Source: Embleya sp040605455
Lineage (GTDB): Bacteria > Actinomycetota > Actinomycetes > Streptomycetales > Streptomycetaceae
Length of the DNA stretch: 64,000 bases
Reading direction: 5' to 3'
NCBI RefSeq assembly: GCF_040605455.1
Contig: NZ_JBEXCV010000025.1
Coordinates: forward strand, 1 to 64,000
Shown here piece by piece: positions 9,719 to 18,279 of the stretch. A program made the translations under genes and the position numbers. Each line of letters opens with the position of its first letter. The first letter of the stretch is position 1. The notes under the pieces are model-generated. The model ran no database searches and was not told the origin of the DNA. It saw only the letters and a list, made by a program, of their open reading frames with translations.

Positions 9719-10000
9719 TCACGCCCGCTGGGTCGCCGGGGCGTGCGAACGCCCGGGACCCCGCCGTGTGGGGTCGAGCGTCAGGCGTGGTCCGGGGAAC
9801 CAGGAGCCGTGGATGCCGGCCGGCACCCGGCGCGGGAGTTCGACGGTCGCGATCGGCGCGGCGGTGATGTCCCGCGCGTCCAGTACCAGCAACTCCCACG
9901 TTGGCCTCCTGGAGCGCGAGCAACCGACCGCCGTGCTCGACGATGTGGGTGCCGGCGATGCTCACGGTCCGGTCCACGCTGCCGTCCTCGCGCAGGAACG
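9719..10000 (-). pseudogene. Carotenoid oxygenase remnant (3' end, frameshifted)
   Basis: Only the last quarter of a carotenoid cleavage oxygenase (RPE65/CCD family) can be read. One minus frame gives FLREDGSVDRTVSIAG and THIVEHGGRLLALQEAN, matching the family's strand with the iron-site histidine. The next frame continues as LLVLDARDITAAPIATVEL then RRVPAGIHGSWFPG, the typical C-terminal blades including the final His ligand, to a stop at 9719. A frameshift near 9900 separates the parts, and nothing upstream of about 10000 belongs to the family. The gene is dead. Confidence 0.7.
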
Positions 10001-10040
10001 ACGCGCCGTCCAGGGCGGGAGTGCGGGCCCCGCGCCGGCC

Positions 10041-10180
10041 GGCGCGGTGCTGGTGTGGACACAGCTGCACGGCGTGGTCGGCCTGGAGGTGGCCGGCCGG
10101 TTCGAGGGCATGGGCCACCCCCCTCGACGCTGCTCGTCACCACCCTGGACGCGCTCGCCGACAGCTTCGCACTGGCCTGA
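10041..10180 (+). pseudogene. TetR-family regulator remnant (C-terminus)
   Basis: On the plus strand, opposite the start of the carotenoid-oxygenase remnant, one frame reads AVLVWTQLHGVVGLEVAG followed by RFEGMGHPP, and the next frame reads STLLVTTLDALADSFALA and stops at 10180. Together these look like the last helices of a TetR regulator with a WHG-type C-terminal domain, broken by a frameshift near 10120. No N-terminal helix-turn-helix remains. It faces the oxygenase remnant, suggesting that a regulator/target pair was lost together. Confidence 0.55.
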
Positions 10181-10249
10181 CCGGCACCGCCGGCCCCGAT
10201 CGGCCGCGGCCGGAGCGCCGATTCCGGCGCCCGGCACCGATTGAAAAAT

Positions 10250-10281
10250 GGCGGGCCGGGGCCGACCGACCCCGACCCGCC
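10250..10281 (-). terminator. Rho-independent terminator of the aldolase operon
   Basis: A stem of 12 base pairs with one mismatch and an 8-base loop lies 20 bases after the threonine aldolase stop. On the minus strand it is followed directly by a run of five T (bases 10245-10249 are A on the plus strand), the classical intrinsic terminator arrangement. Confidence 0.75.
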
Positions 10282-10300
10282 GATCGTTCGTGCGGATCGC

Positions 10301-11368
10301 CTACCGCGCGCCCAGTTCCTCGGCGAGCGCGGTCGCGAACGCGTCGATGTCGCCCTCGGTGGTGTCGAACGCCGTCATCCAGCGCACCTCACCGGTCGAC
10401 TCGTCCCACGTGTAGAACCGAAAACGCTTCTGCATGCGCTCGGTGACATCCGCGGGCAGCACCGCGAACACCGCGTTCGCCTGCGGCATCCGGCTCAGCT
10501 TCACGCCGTCGAGGTCGGCGACCTTCTCCGCGAGCAAAGTCGCCATCGCGTTCGCGTGCCGTGCGTTGCGCAGCCACAGGTCGCCCGCGAGCAGCGCCTC
10601 GAACTGCACCGACACGAAGCGCATCTTCGAGGCCAGTTGCATCGCGGCCTTGCGCAGATACGCCACACCACGCGCCGCGTCGGGGTTGAGCACCACGACG
10701 GCCTCGCCGAACATCAGGCCGCTCTTGGTGCCGCCGAAGGACAACACGTCCACGCCGACGTCGGTGCTCAGCGCGCGCAGCGGCACGTCCAGCGCCGCGG
10801 CCGCGTTGGCCAGGCGTGAGCCGTCCAGGTGCGCGAGCATGCCGTTCTCGTGCGCGTGCTCGACCAGCGCGGCGATCTCGTCCGGCGTGTAGACCGTGCC
10901 CAGTTCGGTGCTCTCCGCGAAGGAGACCACGCGCGGCTGCGCCCGGTGCTGGTCACCCCAGCCCCACGCGTGGGTGTCCACGAGTTCGGGGGTGAGCTTG
11001 CCGTCGGGAGTGTCCACGGTGAGCAGTTTCAGGCCGGCCACCTTCTCCGGCGCACCGCACTCGTCCACGTTGATGTGCGCGGATGCCGCGCAGATCACCG
11101 ACTCCCACCGGTCGGTCATCGACTGGAGGCCGACCACGTTGGCACCGGTGCCGTTGAACACCGGGAACACCTGCGCCCGTTCGCCGAAGTGCGCACGGAA
11201 GACGTCGGTGAGGTGCTCGGTGTACACGTCCTCGCCGTACGAGATCTGGTGCCCGCCGTTGGCGGCGCCGATCGCGGCCAATACCTCGGGGTGGATGCCC
11301 GCGTAGTTGTCGCTGGCGAAGCCGCGCGCGTCGGGGTCGTGACGCGGGGTCAGGGGACGTTCAGGCAC
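10301..11368 (-). CDS. Low-specificity L-threonine aldolase family (PLP beta-eliminating lyase)
   Basis: A 355-residue fold-type I PLP enzyme, expected to cleave threonine or another beta-hydroxy amino acid to glycine and an aldehyde. Visible family marks are the N-terminal FASDNYAGIHPEVL, the YGEDVYTEHL segment, the HLDGSRLANAA aspartate that contacts the pyridine nitrogen, and SFGGTKSGLM containing the PLP-binding lysine. The GTG at 11368 overlaps the end of the upstream SDR gene by 19 bases, implying translational coupling. Together with the SDR and DUF6421 genes it forms a minus-strand operon that, from memory, is conserved in streptomycetes. Its real substrate may therefore differ from threonine. 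Confidence 0.88.
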   Translation of the reverse strand: MPERPLTPRHDPDARGFASDNYAGIHPEVLAAIGAANGGHQISYGEDVYTEHLTDVFRAHFGERAQVFPVFNGTGANVVGLQSMTDRWESVICAASAHINVDECGAPEKVAGLKLLTVDTPDGKLTPELVDTHAWGWGDQHRAQPRVVSFAESTELGTVYTPDEIAALVEHAHENGMLAHLDGSRLANAAAALDVPLRALSTDVGVDVLSFGGTKSGLMFGEAVVVLNPDAARGVAYLRKAAMQLASKMRFVSVQFEALLAGDLWLRNARHANAMATLLAEKVADLDGVKLSRMPQANAVFAVLPADVTERMQKRFRFYTWDESTGEVRWMTAFDTTEGDIDAFATALAEELGAR

Positions 11369-12051
11369 AGTCTTTTCCCGTTCAGGTCGATTGCCGCAGT
11401 GGTCCACAGGCCGGCGATCTCGTCGGCGAGATCGGCCACGTCGGTGAAGCCGGCGAATTTGGCGTTGGGTCGAGCCTCTCGCATCGCGTCGTTGACGAGC
11501 GCCTTGACCACGAGGATGGAGGCCGCCGCGTCGGTCTCGGCGAACGCGTCGGCGAGCGCGAGCGTCCAGGTCTCCGCGGCCGCCTTGGCCGCCGCGTAAC
11601 CCGCGTTGCCCTGGGTCGGCCGACCGGCCGCCGCCGCGGAGATCAGCACGAACCGCCCGCGCGCACTGCGGGCGAGCGCCTCGTGGAAGGCCAGGCTGGT
11701 GTGCTGCACGGTACGCACGAGCAGGTCGTGCAGGAACACCCAGTCGTCGAGCGAGTTGTCGCCGAACTTCTTGCCCCCGCGCCAGCCGCCGACCAGGTGC
11801 ACGAGTCCGTCCACGCGCCCGTGCTCGCGCTCGACGTCCGCCGCCCACCGGCGGGTGGCGGCCACGTCGAGCAGGTCCACCACCGCGCCGCTCGCGCCGG
11901 GCGCCGCGTCCACGCTCTCCCGCAACCGCTCGGCGTCCGCGTCGGCGCCGTACACATGCGCACCGGCCCGCGCAAGCCGCGCGAGCACCGCGCGTCCGGT
12001 CGGCCCACCCGCACCCGCGACCGCGATCACCGCGCCGTCGAGACCGTTCAT
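11350..12051 (-). CDS. SDR-family NAD(P)-dependent oxidoreductase
   Basis: A 233-residue short-chain dehydrogenase-like protein. The nucleotide-binding glycine motif is GAGGPTGRAVLARLARAGAHV, the acidic residue after beta-2 is in GADADAE, and the catalytic tyrosine/lysine pair appears as YAAAKAAAETW after LISAAAAG. The active-site Ser is replaced by Ala-rich ISAAAAG, so catalysis may be altered. It lies between DUF6421 (120 bases upstream) and the threonine aldolase (19-base overlap), so it is very probably co-transcribed and acts on the same unknown substrate. ATG at 12051 is preferred; a GTG nine bases earlier is possible. Confidence 0.85.
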   Translation of the reverse strand: MNGLDGAVIAVAGAGGPTGRAVLARLARAGAHVYGADADAERLRESVDAAPGASGAVVDLLDVAATRRWAADVEREHGRVDGLVHLVGGWRGGKKFGDNSLDDWVFLHDLLVRTVQHTSLAFHEALARSARGRFVLISAAAAGRPTQGNAGYAAAKAAAETWTLALADAFAETDAAASILVVKALVNDAMREARPNAKFAGFTDVADLADEIAGLWTTAAIDLNGKRLCLNVP

Positions 12052-12171
12052 CACATCCACTCCTCGTTTACCGTGCTGTTCGCCTCGCCCTTGCCCAAGC
12101 TCGCCGTGCCGGGCCGGCGGCCCCGCGACGTCGTCGCGCACACCCTCGCCGAGCCGGGTGCGGCGTACCGG

Positions 12172-13560
12172 TCACGACGCCGCGACCGCCCGCTCCGTCA
12201 CATCCTCCGCGAGGCCCTGTATCGGGCTGTCCGCGGTGATCCCCCGGGTCGAGGCGATCACATCGCGCAGCCGCCGGTTGAGCGCCTCGTAGAACATGCT
12301 CAGCGGGAACTCGTCCGGCAGCACCGCGTCCACGAGCACCTTCGGCGGCCCGTCCATCGGCAGCGCGGCGGGCCCCTTCGCCCACACGGAGCCGGGGTGC
12401 GGCGGCACGTACTCGGCGACCAGCGCGTAGCCGGCCAGCCAGTGGCCCACCTTCGAGCGATCCACACCCTCGCGGTAGAGCCGGTCCACCTCGTCGTAGA
12501 GCCCGAGCACCGCGTCGGTGATCCGGTCCCAGTCCACGCCGAGCCGGTTGTCCGCCCACTCGAGCACGCCCGCGCGGTGCAGGTAGGCGAACAGCAGTTG
12601 GCCGCCCAGCCCGTCGTAGTTGCGCACCCGGCCGCCGGTGACCGGGAAGCGGAACAGCCGATCGAAGATCACCGCGTACTGCACCTGGCGCGCGGTCGAC
12701 ACACCCTCGGCGGCCAGCGTGACCGCCTCGCGGAACGCGGTCAGGTCACACCGCAGCTCCTCCAGCGCGTACATCCAAAACGGCATGCGCTGTTTGATCA
12801 TGAACGGGTCGAACGGCATGGGGCCGCGCATGTGGCTGCGGTCGTGGATCAGGTCCCACAACACGAACGCGTCCTGGGCGAGCTGCTGGCTCTGCACCAA
12901 CTCCACTGCCTCCGGCGGCAGTTCCAGGCCGAGCGTCTGGGACGCGGCGGCCCCGACCCGGCGGAAGCGGGCCGCCTCGCGGTCGCAGAAGATGCCGCCC
13001 CAGGTGTACGTGGGTACCTCGCGCACGGCCACCGTCTCCGGAAAGAGCACCGCCGAGTCGGTGTCGTAGCCGGCGGTGAAGTCGACGAACGCGATCGGCA
13101 CGAACATCGCGTTGTCGTAGCGCCCGGCCTCCAACTCGGCCAGCCACTGCGGCCACACCACGCGCAACAGCACCGCCTCGACGTTGCGGTTCGGGTTGCC
13201 GTTCTGGGTGTTCATCGGGAACACCACGAGGTGCTCCAGCCCGTCACGCCGATCCTGCTCCGGGCGGAACGCGACGAGCGAGTCCAAGAAGTCGGGGCGA
13301 CCGAAGCCCTCCGCCGACCAGCGCCGGAAATCGGCCACGACCGCGTCGAGGTACGCCTCGTCGTGCGGGAACAGCGGTGCGAGCCCGGTGATCGAGGAGG
13401 TGATGTCGGCGACCAGCGCCCGGGCGGACGCATGGTCGGACGGCTCGATCGAACCGTCCTTGGCCTGCAGCGGACGCAGGTCGGCGACGGATTGCTTGAG
13501 CACGGGCCACAACGGGTGATCGACGGCGGTACGGACGGCTACGCGGGTCATGTTCGACAT
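12172..13560 (-). CDS. DUF6421 family protein
   Basis: A 462-residue cytosolic protein that I recognise as the streptomycete DUF6421 family, function unknown. Notable segments are VVFPMNTQNGNPNRNVEAVL, the paired FVPIAFVDFTAGYDTDSAVLFP, and a conserved-looking HDRSHMRGPMPFDPFMIKQRMPFWMY block. This block is rich in His, Asp and Arg and may form a ligand or metal site (inference). It is the first gene of the operon with the SDR and threonine aldolase. The ATG at 13560 follows a GAGAGGG ribosome-binding site and a relatively AT-rich leader. Confidence 0.85.
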   Translation of the reverse strand: MSNMTRVAVRTAVDHPLWPVLKQSVADLRPLQAKDGSIEPSDHASARALVADITSSITGLAPLFPHDEAYLDAVVADFRRWSAEGFGRPDFLDSLVAFRPEQDRRDGLEHLVVFPMNTQNGNPNRNVEAVLLRVVWPQWLAELEAGRYDNAMFVPIAFVDFTAGYDTDSAVLFPETVAVREVPTYTWGGIFCDREAARFRRVGAAASQTLGLELPPEAVELVQSQQLAQDAFVLWDLIHDRSHMRGPMPFDPFMIKQRMPFWMYALEELRCDLTAFREAVTLAAEGVSTARQVQYAVIFDRLFRFPVTGGRVRNYDGLGGQLLFAYLHRAGVLEWADNRLGVDWDRITDAVLGLYDEVDRLYREGVDRSKVGHWLAGYALVAEYVPPHPGSVWAKGPAALPMDGPPKVLVDAVLPDEFPLSMFYEALNRRLRDVIASTRGITADSPIQGLAEDVTERAVAAS

Positions 13561-14421
13561 GGAACCCTCTCAGGAGAAAGCAGGAACCACGGTCAGGTGA
13601 ACCTACGTCAAAAGATTTTAATGCCGCAAGGGTCTTTCAAACGCAATCTTATCGTCACGGGTACGGTTTGCCCGAATAAGTTGAGATTGATCTCGATGCT
13701 CATCGGCGACGCTTGCCCACCGAGACGGCGCACATGGAGGAAGGCGCGAGATTTCGCCGGCTCGGCGGACGACGCCTGTGGCTCTTGACCATCGATCACA
13801 CCCGTCCCTACAGTCTGGTTCCGCTGAACGGAATGCTGATTCCGGATAACGAAATAGCTGGCTGGGGGCACGCCCCGGATCTGCATCCACTCCCACTGCC
13901 CGATCCTGCGACCCCGCATGTCCGATGGGCCGGCCCGTCGCGCGACGGCACCCGATGTGGAGGCACCGATCATGGGCCGGCGAACCACCGGGAGGACCGC
14001 AGCCGCGGGGGACGCGGCCGTGGCGCCACAAGCGTCGCCCGCGAGCGGGACGCCGGCCGCGCATCCCGTGGGCGAGATCCTGCCGCCGGGACGGATGCCG
14101 GCCGGTGCCTGCGACACGTGGCCACGATGTAGGGCCGGAGTGGTCGCCCCGCCGCTGATCATCGGCGGCGCGCCGGGCCTGTCCACCTCGGAGCCGACCA
14201 TGCTGCTCGGTCCTCGGCGGCGCCGGCGTGGTGCCGTTCGACACCGTCACCGGCCACACCGGAGCCGCTCGGCCCGAACCTGCCGGCGAACCCGCCGGGG
14301 CCGCCCACGAGCAGCCCGCACAGACCGCGAAGGCGCCCGCCCGCGCCCGACCGTCACCCATCCGGGCCGGCAACGCGGTTCGGTCGCGGGCCACTTGACC
14401 CGACGTTTCCCGAACACGGGC
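13561..14421. other. Intergenic region with no supported gene
   Basis: 860 bases between the divergently oriented DUF6421 start and the Rpf terminator. The first 150 bases are AT-richer than the surroundings and are the likely promoter region of the DUF6421 operon. The rest is open in several frames, but all give Arg/Pro/Gly/Ala filler with no domain, and codon-position GC favours none of them. Possibly a degraded gene. Confidence 0.45.
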
Positions 14422-14454
14422 GTAGGCCCCGCCGAAGTACTCGGCGGGGCCTAC
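14422..14454 (-). terminator. Strong hairpin after the Rpf-LysM gene
   Basis: A perfect 14-base-pair stem with a 5-base loop lies 15 bases beyond the stop codon of the secreted Rpf-LysM gene. This is the expected position for its terminator. Confidence 0.7.
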
Positions 14455-14468
14455 GTGGTGACGGTGGA

Positions 14469-15248
14469 TCAGATGGAGAGCTGGGTGCCCACGCCGATCA
14501 GGTTCGGGTTGCTCCCGATGACGCCCGCGTTGGCGGCATACAGGGCCTTGTAGCCACCCTTGACACCGAGCTTGGCGGCGACTCCGGACAGCGTGTCACC
14601 GGCCTTGACGGTGTAGGTGCCGGAGCCCGACGCCTGCTTGGTCGCGGCCTGCTTGGTCGCGGCCTGCTTGGTCGCGGCCTGCTTCGGTGCGGCCTGCTTC
14701 GGTGCGGCCTGCTTCGGCTGCGCCTGGACCTTCGGCGCGTTGCCGGCGGAGGTCTTCGGCGCGTTCTCGGTCACGGGCTTGGCCTCGGCCTTGGGCGCGG
14801 CCTTCGGCTCGACCTTGCTCTTGGTCTTGCCGGTGGTCGACGAGTCGGCCGTGGCGGAGGCGTTCCCGCCCTTGCCCAGACCGGCCTTCTGCGAGCAGAC
14901 CGGCCACGCGCCCGGACCCTGGCTCGCCAGGACCCGCTCGGCGACCGCGATCTGCTGGTCCTTGGTGGCCTGTTGGGCGCTGGGGGCGTACTGGCTGCCG
15001 CCGAACGCGTTCCAGGTACTCGGGGTGAACTGCAGACCGCCGGAGAAACCGTTGCCCGTGTTGATGCCCCAGTTCCCGGTGCTCTCGCACTGGGCGACCG
15101 CGTCCCACGTGGACGAGGACGCGGCGTTCGCGCTGCCCGCCATGCCCACCAGGGGAAGGACGAGACCCGCACCGGCGGCGACGGCGATGCCGGCGCGACG
15201 GCCACGAGAGAGCGAGCGAACGGGAGCGGTGATGGCACGGAAGGTCAT
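14469..15248 (-). CDS. rpfA: Secreted resuscitation-promoting factor with LysM domain
   Basis: A 259-residue secreted peptidoglycan hydrolase that would cleave glycan strands and help dormant cells or spores to restart growth. An Arg-rich signal peptide (residues 1-43, AGSANAA cleavage region) is followed by the transglycosylase-like domain starting STWDAVAQCESTGNWGINTG. The catalytic Glu is in QCESTG, and the paired cysteines flank the fold (VAQC and WPVC). A Lys/Ala/Pro linker with six QAA[P/T]K repeats (residues about 177-206) leads to one LysM domain (YTVKAGDTLSGVAAKLG) that binds cell wall. Upstream is a c-di-AMP riboswitch, so expression is expected to fall or rise with that second messenger, as for Streptomyces rpfA. 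Confidence 0.92.
   Translation of the reverse strand: MTFRAITAPVRSLSRGRRAGIAVAAGAGLVLPLVGMAGSANAASSSTWDAVAQCESTGNWGINTGNGFSGGLQFTPSTWNAFGGSQYAPSAQQATKDQQIAVAERVLASQGPGAWPVCSQKAGLGKGGNASATADSSTTGKTKSKVEPKAAPKAEAKPVTENAPKTSAGNAPKVQAQPKQAAPKQAAPKQAATKQAATKQAATKQASGSGTYTVKAGDTLSGVAAKLGVKGGYKALYAANAGVIGSNPNLIGVGTQLSI
14632..14721 (-). repeat. Six tandem 15-bp units in the Rpf linker
   Basis: Six units of 15 bases encode the K-Q-A-A-[P/T] linker between the Rpf and LysM domains. The first three units read on the plus strand are identical and the next ones differ by a shared variant, which indicates recent unit duplication. Copy number probably varies between strains. Confidence 0.85.
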
Positions 15249-15261
15249 TGATTACCTCGTC

Positions 15262-15425
15262 GGGCGCCTACGAAGTTAGCTGTCGGGTTCGGACGATTGG
15301 CCCGGCCTCGCCTGGAACAGGCATGGCTTCACCCCAGACATCGACAAGGCCGATGTCGGCACTTACTTGGTTCCCCCGCTCCTGCCGCCAGTCGATATCG
15401 ACTGCTTCCCTCGGACGGCGGCAGG
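15262..15425 (-). ncRNA. c-di-AMP riboswitch (ydaO-yuaA class)
   Basis: The leader of the Rpf-LysM gene, read on the minus strand, contains the ordered conserved blocks of this class: GGGGGAACC near 15376, GGGGTGAA near 15337, then CCGAACCCGACAGCTAAC near 15285, all within about 110 bases and just upstream of the start codon. Helix-forming sequence lies between them (for example the paired GCCGACATCGGC region). Family and target agree with the known streptomycete rpfA riboswitch. Outer limits are approximate. Confidence 0.88.
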
Positions 15426-15634
15426 ATTCGGCGTACCGCCCGGGGAGTCCGCTTGTGCGAACAACCACGAAGCTACGCACCGCTCCGCCGGGATGGCAAC
15501 CATTTCGGGCGATTTGTGAGGTGCCCCATAGGGGGGAATTGCACCTATTTACCCGATATGTCGCTGTCCTTGCAGGTCACGGTGCCGGCGTCCACGGTGC
15601 GCGGCCGCGTGGTCACCCGTGCGTCAGCGACGAG

Positions 15635-15970
15635 CTATTCCGTCGCGGGCAGCTCCACAGGTACGACTACCCGCTCCTCGTCCCAGAGGAACGTCGCACC
15701 GCCGGTCGCGAAATTGGCGACATCGGCCACCGTGGCCCGCCCCTCCGGCGAATCCAGGGTCGCTTCGATACCCGCGCGAGTCGGTGCGTACAGCCCGACC
15801 ACCAGGTAATAGGGCGGCTGCGCACCGGACGGATCCGGTTCGCACTTGCCGATGGTCCAGCCGGTCAGCCCGGGCATGGTGCGGGCGAGCGGCACGTGCT
15901 TCTCCCAGTAATAGGAGTCGAACTCCGCCGGATCCTCGGGGTGGCCATAGAGCACGGTCAGCTTGTACAC
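15635..15970 (-). CDS. EthD-domain protein
   Basis: A 111-residue ferredoxin-like (dimeric alpha-beta barrel) protein of the EthD family. It begins VYKLTVLYGHPEDPAEFDSYY with the typical HVPLARTMPGLTGW segment. Family members accompany oxidative degradation pathways, but their catalytic role is not settled. The GTG at 15970 has a strong GAGGAG ribosome-binding site. It lies about 80 bases behind the PEP-hydrolase-like gene in the same direction and may be the third gene of that transcription unit. Confidence 0.85.
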   Translation of the reverse strand: MYKLTVLYGHPEDPAEFDSYYWEKHVPLARTMPGLTGWTIGKCEPDPSGAQPPYYLVVGLYAPTRAGIEATLDSPEGRATVADVANFATGGATFLWDEERVVVPVELPATE

Positions 15971-16052
15971 GCCGACTCCTCACGATCGTGTGGTGGATGT
16001 GTGTCCTGCGAGTGGTGCCCTGTGCGGCCGGCGGGTGGTGCCCGGACAGGCC

Positions 16053-16877
16053 CTAGCGGACGGTGATGCGCTTGAACGCCCGCGCCTGGTCGGTGATGGC
16101 CACCTCGGTCGGCAGCCGTTCCATACTGGAGGCGCCGAAGAAGCCCACCACGCCGGTGGTGTGGGCCAGCACGTACGCGGCGTCCTCGGGTTCGGCGATC
16201 GGCCCGCCGTGGCACAGCACCAGTACGTCCGGGTTCACCTCCGCCGCCGCGTCGCGCATTTGCTGCACCCGCTCCACCGCTTGGTCGAGCGAGACCGCGG
16301 TGGTCGCGCCGATGCTGCCCTTGGTGGTCAGCCCCAGGTGCGGGACCAGGATGTCGGCGCCCGCCGCGGTCATCGCGCGGGCCTGCTCGGCGTCGAAGAC
16401 GTAGGGAGCGGTGAGCAGACCGCGCTCGGCAGCCAGCCGGATCATCTCCACCTCCAGGTTGTAGCCCATCCCGGTCTCCTCCAGGTTCTGCCGGAAGACG
16501 CCGTCGAACAGGCCGACCGTGGGGAAGTTCTGCACACCCGCGAAGCCCATCGCGGCGAGCTGGTCCAGGAAGTGCGGCATGATCCGAAACGGATCGGTGC
16601 CGCACACGCCCGCCAGTACCGGGGTGCGCCGGACCACGGGCAACACCTCGCCCGCCATGTCGACCACGATCGCGTTGGCGTCGCCGTAGGGCAGCAGCCC
16701 GGCGAGCGAACCCCGGCCGGCCATTCGGTAGCGGCCCGAGTTGTAGATGATGATCAGGTCCACGCCGCCGGCCTCGGCGCACTTGGCCGACAGTCCCGTG
16801 CCCGCGCCCGCGCCGATCACGACGCCGCCCTGCTCGACCGTCCTGTGCAGTCGGCCCCGCGCCTCGCGTCCGTTCAT
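16053..16877 (-). CDS. Phosphoenolpyruvate hydrolase family protein (TIM barrel)
   Basis: A 274-residue TIM-barrel protein of the PEP-hydrolase-like family. Hallmarks are the N-terminal VIGAGAGTGLSAKCAEAGG, IIIYNSGRYRMAGRGSLAGL with YGDANAIV, and the QNFPTVGLFDG segment. The enzymatic activity of this family is not established in bacteria; family naming rests on fold. The ATG at 16877 lies one base after the upstream stop (16879-16881 on this strand); a GTG at 16889 would overlap it. The two genes are almost certainly translated together, an arrangement found with Tm-1-like proteins. Confidence 0.85.
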   Translation of the reverse strand: MNGREARGRLHRTVEQGGVVIGAGAGTGLSAKCAEAGGVDLIIIYNSGRYRMAGRGSLAGLLPYGDANAIVVDMAGEVLPVVRRTPVLAGVCGTDPFRIMPHFLDQLAAMGFAGVQNFPTVGLFDGVFRQNLEETGMGYNLEVEMIRLAAERGLLTAPYVFDAEQARAMTAAGADILVPHLGLTTKGSIGATTAVSLDQAVERVQQMRDAAAEVNPDVLVLCHGGPIAEPEDAAYVLAHTTGVVGFFGASSMERLPTEVAITDQARAFKRITVR

Positions 16878-16878
16878 C

Positions 16879-18123
16879 TCAGTCCACACGTCCCTTCATG
16901 ATCATTTCGTGCAGTCGATCCGCAGCCGCCGTGGCGAACTTCGGATCGTTGATGTCCGTCGCCGCCTCGTGCAACTCGACGGAGCTACCCGCGAGTTGAG
17001 TCCGCAGTTCGTCAAACAGCGCCTTGTCGGCGACGGAATCGTAGAAGGGCGCGCCCTCGACGTCGATCGCCGAGACCCCGTGCAGTGGCAGGTAGAGGGC
17101 GGTGGGACCGGTCGCGGCAACCAGCTTGGCGGCGATCCGCCGACCCAGCTCGGCGTTCTCCGCGGGTGTGGTGCGCATCAGCGTCACCGTCGGGTTGTGC
17201 ACGTACAGCTGCCGCTCCTCGAACCGCGCGGGCACGGTGTCGCGCGGGCCGAAGTTGACCATGTCCAGCGCTCCGACGCTGACCACCTGCGGCAGCCCCA
17301 CCCGCCCGGCCGCGGTCAGCCGCTCGGGGCCCGCGCTGAGCACCCCGCCGACCAGGTCGTCGGCCAGTTCGGTGGTGGTCAGGTCGAGGATCCCGGCCAG
17401 GAAGCCCGCCTCGGCCAGATTCTCCATCGACGTGCCACCCGCGCCGGTGGCGTGGAAGACCAGCACCTCGTAGCCCAGCTCGGTGAGCCGCTCGCGCGCG
17501 GCGTCCACCGCCGGGGTGGTCACCCCGAACATCGAGGCGGCGATCAGCGGTCGACCCTCGCCGGTGACCCCCGCGACCGCAGCACGATCCTCCGCGTAAC
17601 CGCCCGCCATGCCCGCGATCGCATCCGCCGCATTGCCCAGGATGCGCTCGGAGAGCCGGTTGATCCCGGCGATGTCCACGACGCTGTACATCATCGTCAC
17701 GTCCACCGCGCCGACGTACGGCGAAACGTCGCCCGCCGCCATCGTGGAAACCAGCAGCTTGGGCACGCCCACCGGCAGCGCCCGCATCGCGTAGGAGGCG
17801 ATCGCCGACCCGCCCGAGCCGCCCATCGCGAGCACGCCGTCCACCCGGCCCTGCTCGTAGAGCTCGCGCAGGATGGACGCGGCCCCCTCGGCCATCGCGG
17901 TGGTCGCCGCGCCCCGGTCGGCCCGGGTGCGCAGGTCGGCCAGATCGGTGCCGGCCGCCGCCGCGACGTCGGCCGCCTGCACGTCGGCCTGGGCGAGCGA
18001 ATCGCCGAGCACGCCCACGTTCATCAACACCACCTCGGCTCCCCTGGCACGCAGCCGGTAGGCCAACCACGCGTATTCGGATCCCTTGGTGTCGAGCGTT
18101 CCGATCAGTACGACGGTGGGCAT
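16879..18123 (-). CDS. Tm-1-like ATP-binding protein (UPF0261)
   Basis: A 414-residue protein of the UPF0261/Tm-1 family, named after the tomato antiviral protein whose N-terminal domain it resembles. The start MPTVVLIGTLDTKGSEYAWL and the central LAMGGSGGSAIASYAMRALP (first domain) and VFHATGAGGTSMENLAEAG (second domain) are diagnostic. The second domain carries conserved Gly-rich and Asp/Glu residues. In bacteria it is always found with the PEP-hydrolase-like partner encoded directly downstream, and together they likely form a two-component enzyme of unknown substrate. The operon is divergent from an SDR gene (18280), sharing a 156-base intergenic region. Confidence 0.87.
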   Translation of the reverse strand: MPTVVLIGTLDTKGSEYAWLAYRLRARGAEVVLMNVGVLGDSLAQADVQAADVAAAAGTDLADLRTRADRGAATTAMAEGAASILRELYEQGRVDGVLAMGGSGGSAIASYAMRALPVGVPKLLVSTMAAGDVSPYVGAVDVTMMYSVVDIAGINRLSERILGNAADAIAGMAGGYAEDRAAVAGVTGEGRPLIAASMFGVTTPAVDAARERLTELGYEVLVFHATGAGGTSMENLAEAGFLAGILDLTTTELADDLVGGVLSAGPERLTAAGRVGLPQVVSVGALDMVNFGPRDTVPARFEERQLYVHNPTVTLMRTTPAENAELGRRIAAKLVAATGPTALYLPLHGVSAIDVEGAPFYDSVADKALFDELRTQLAGSSVELHEAATDINDPKFATAAADRLHEMIMKGRVD

Positions 18124-18279
18124 CGGTGCCTCCGGTGGGTCGGTAGGGCTTGCCGGGTTGACGCTTCGGCGGCGAATGGCCGCGCACAGTAACCCAACCG
18201 GATGATCATGGCGATTGAAAGCACCGTGCGGTAGGACGGGTGGCGAGTTCCGAAGATTTGGCACGTCGCGGAGGTAACG

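Noticed and set aside
13608..14201. 197-codon minus-strand frame and the opposing plus-strand frames near 13713-14553
   Set aside because: No domain, no good ribosome-binding site and no third-position bias; possibly a dead gene but not recognisable.
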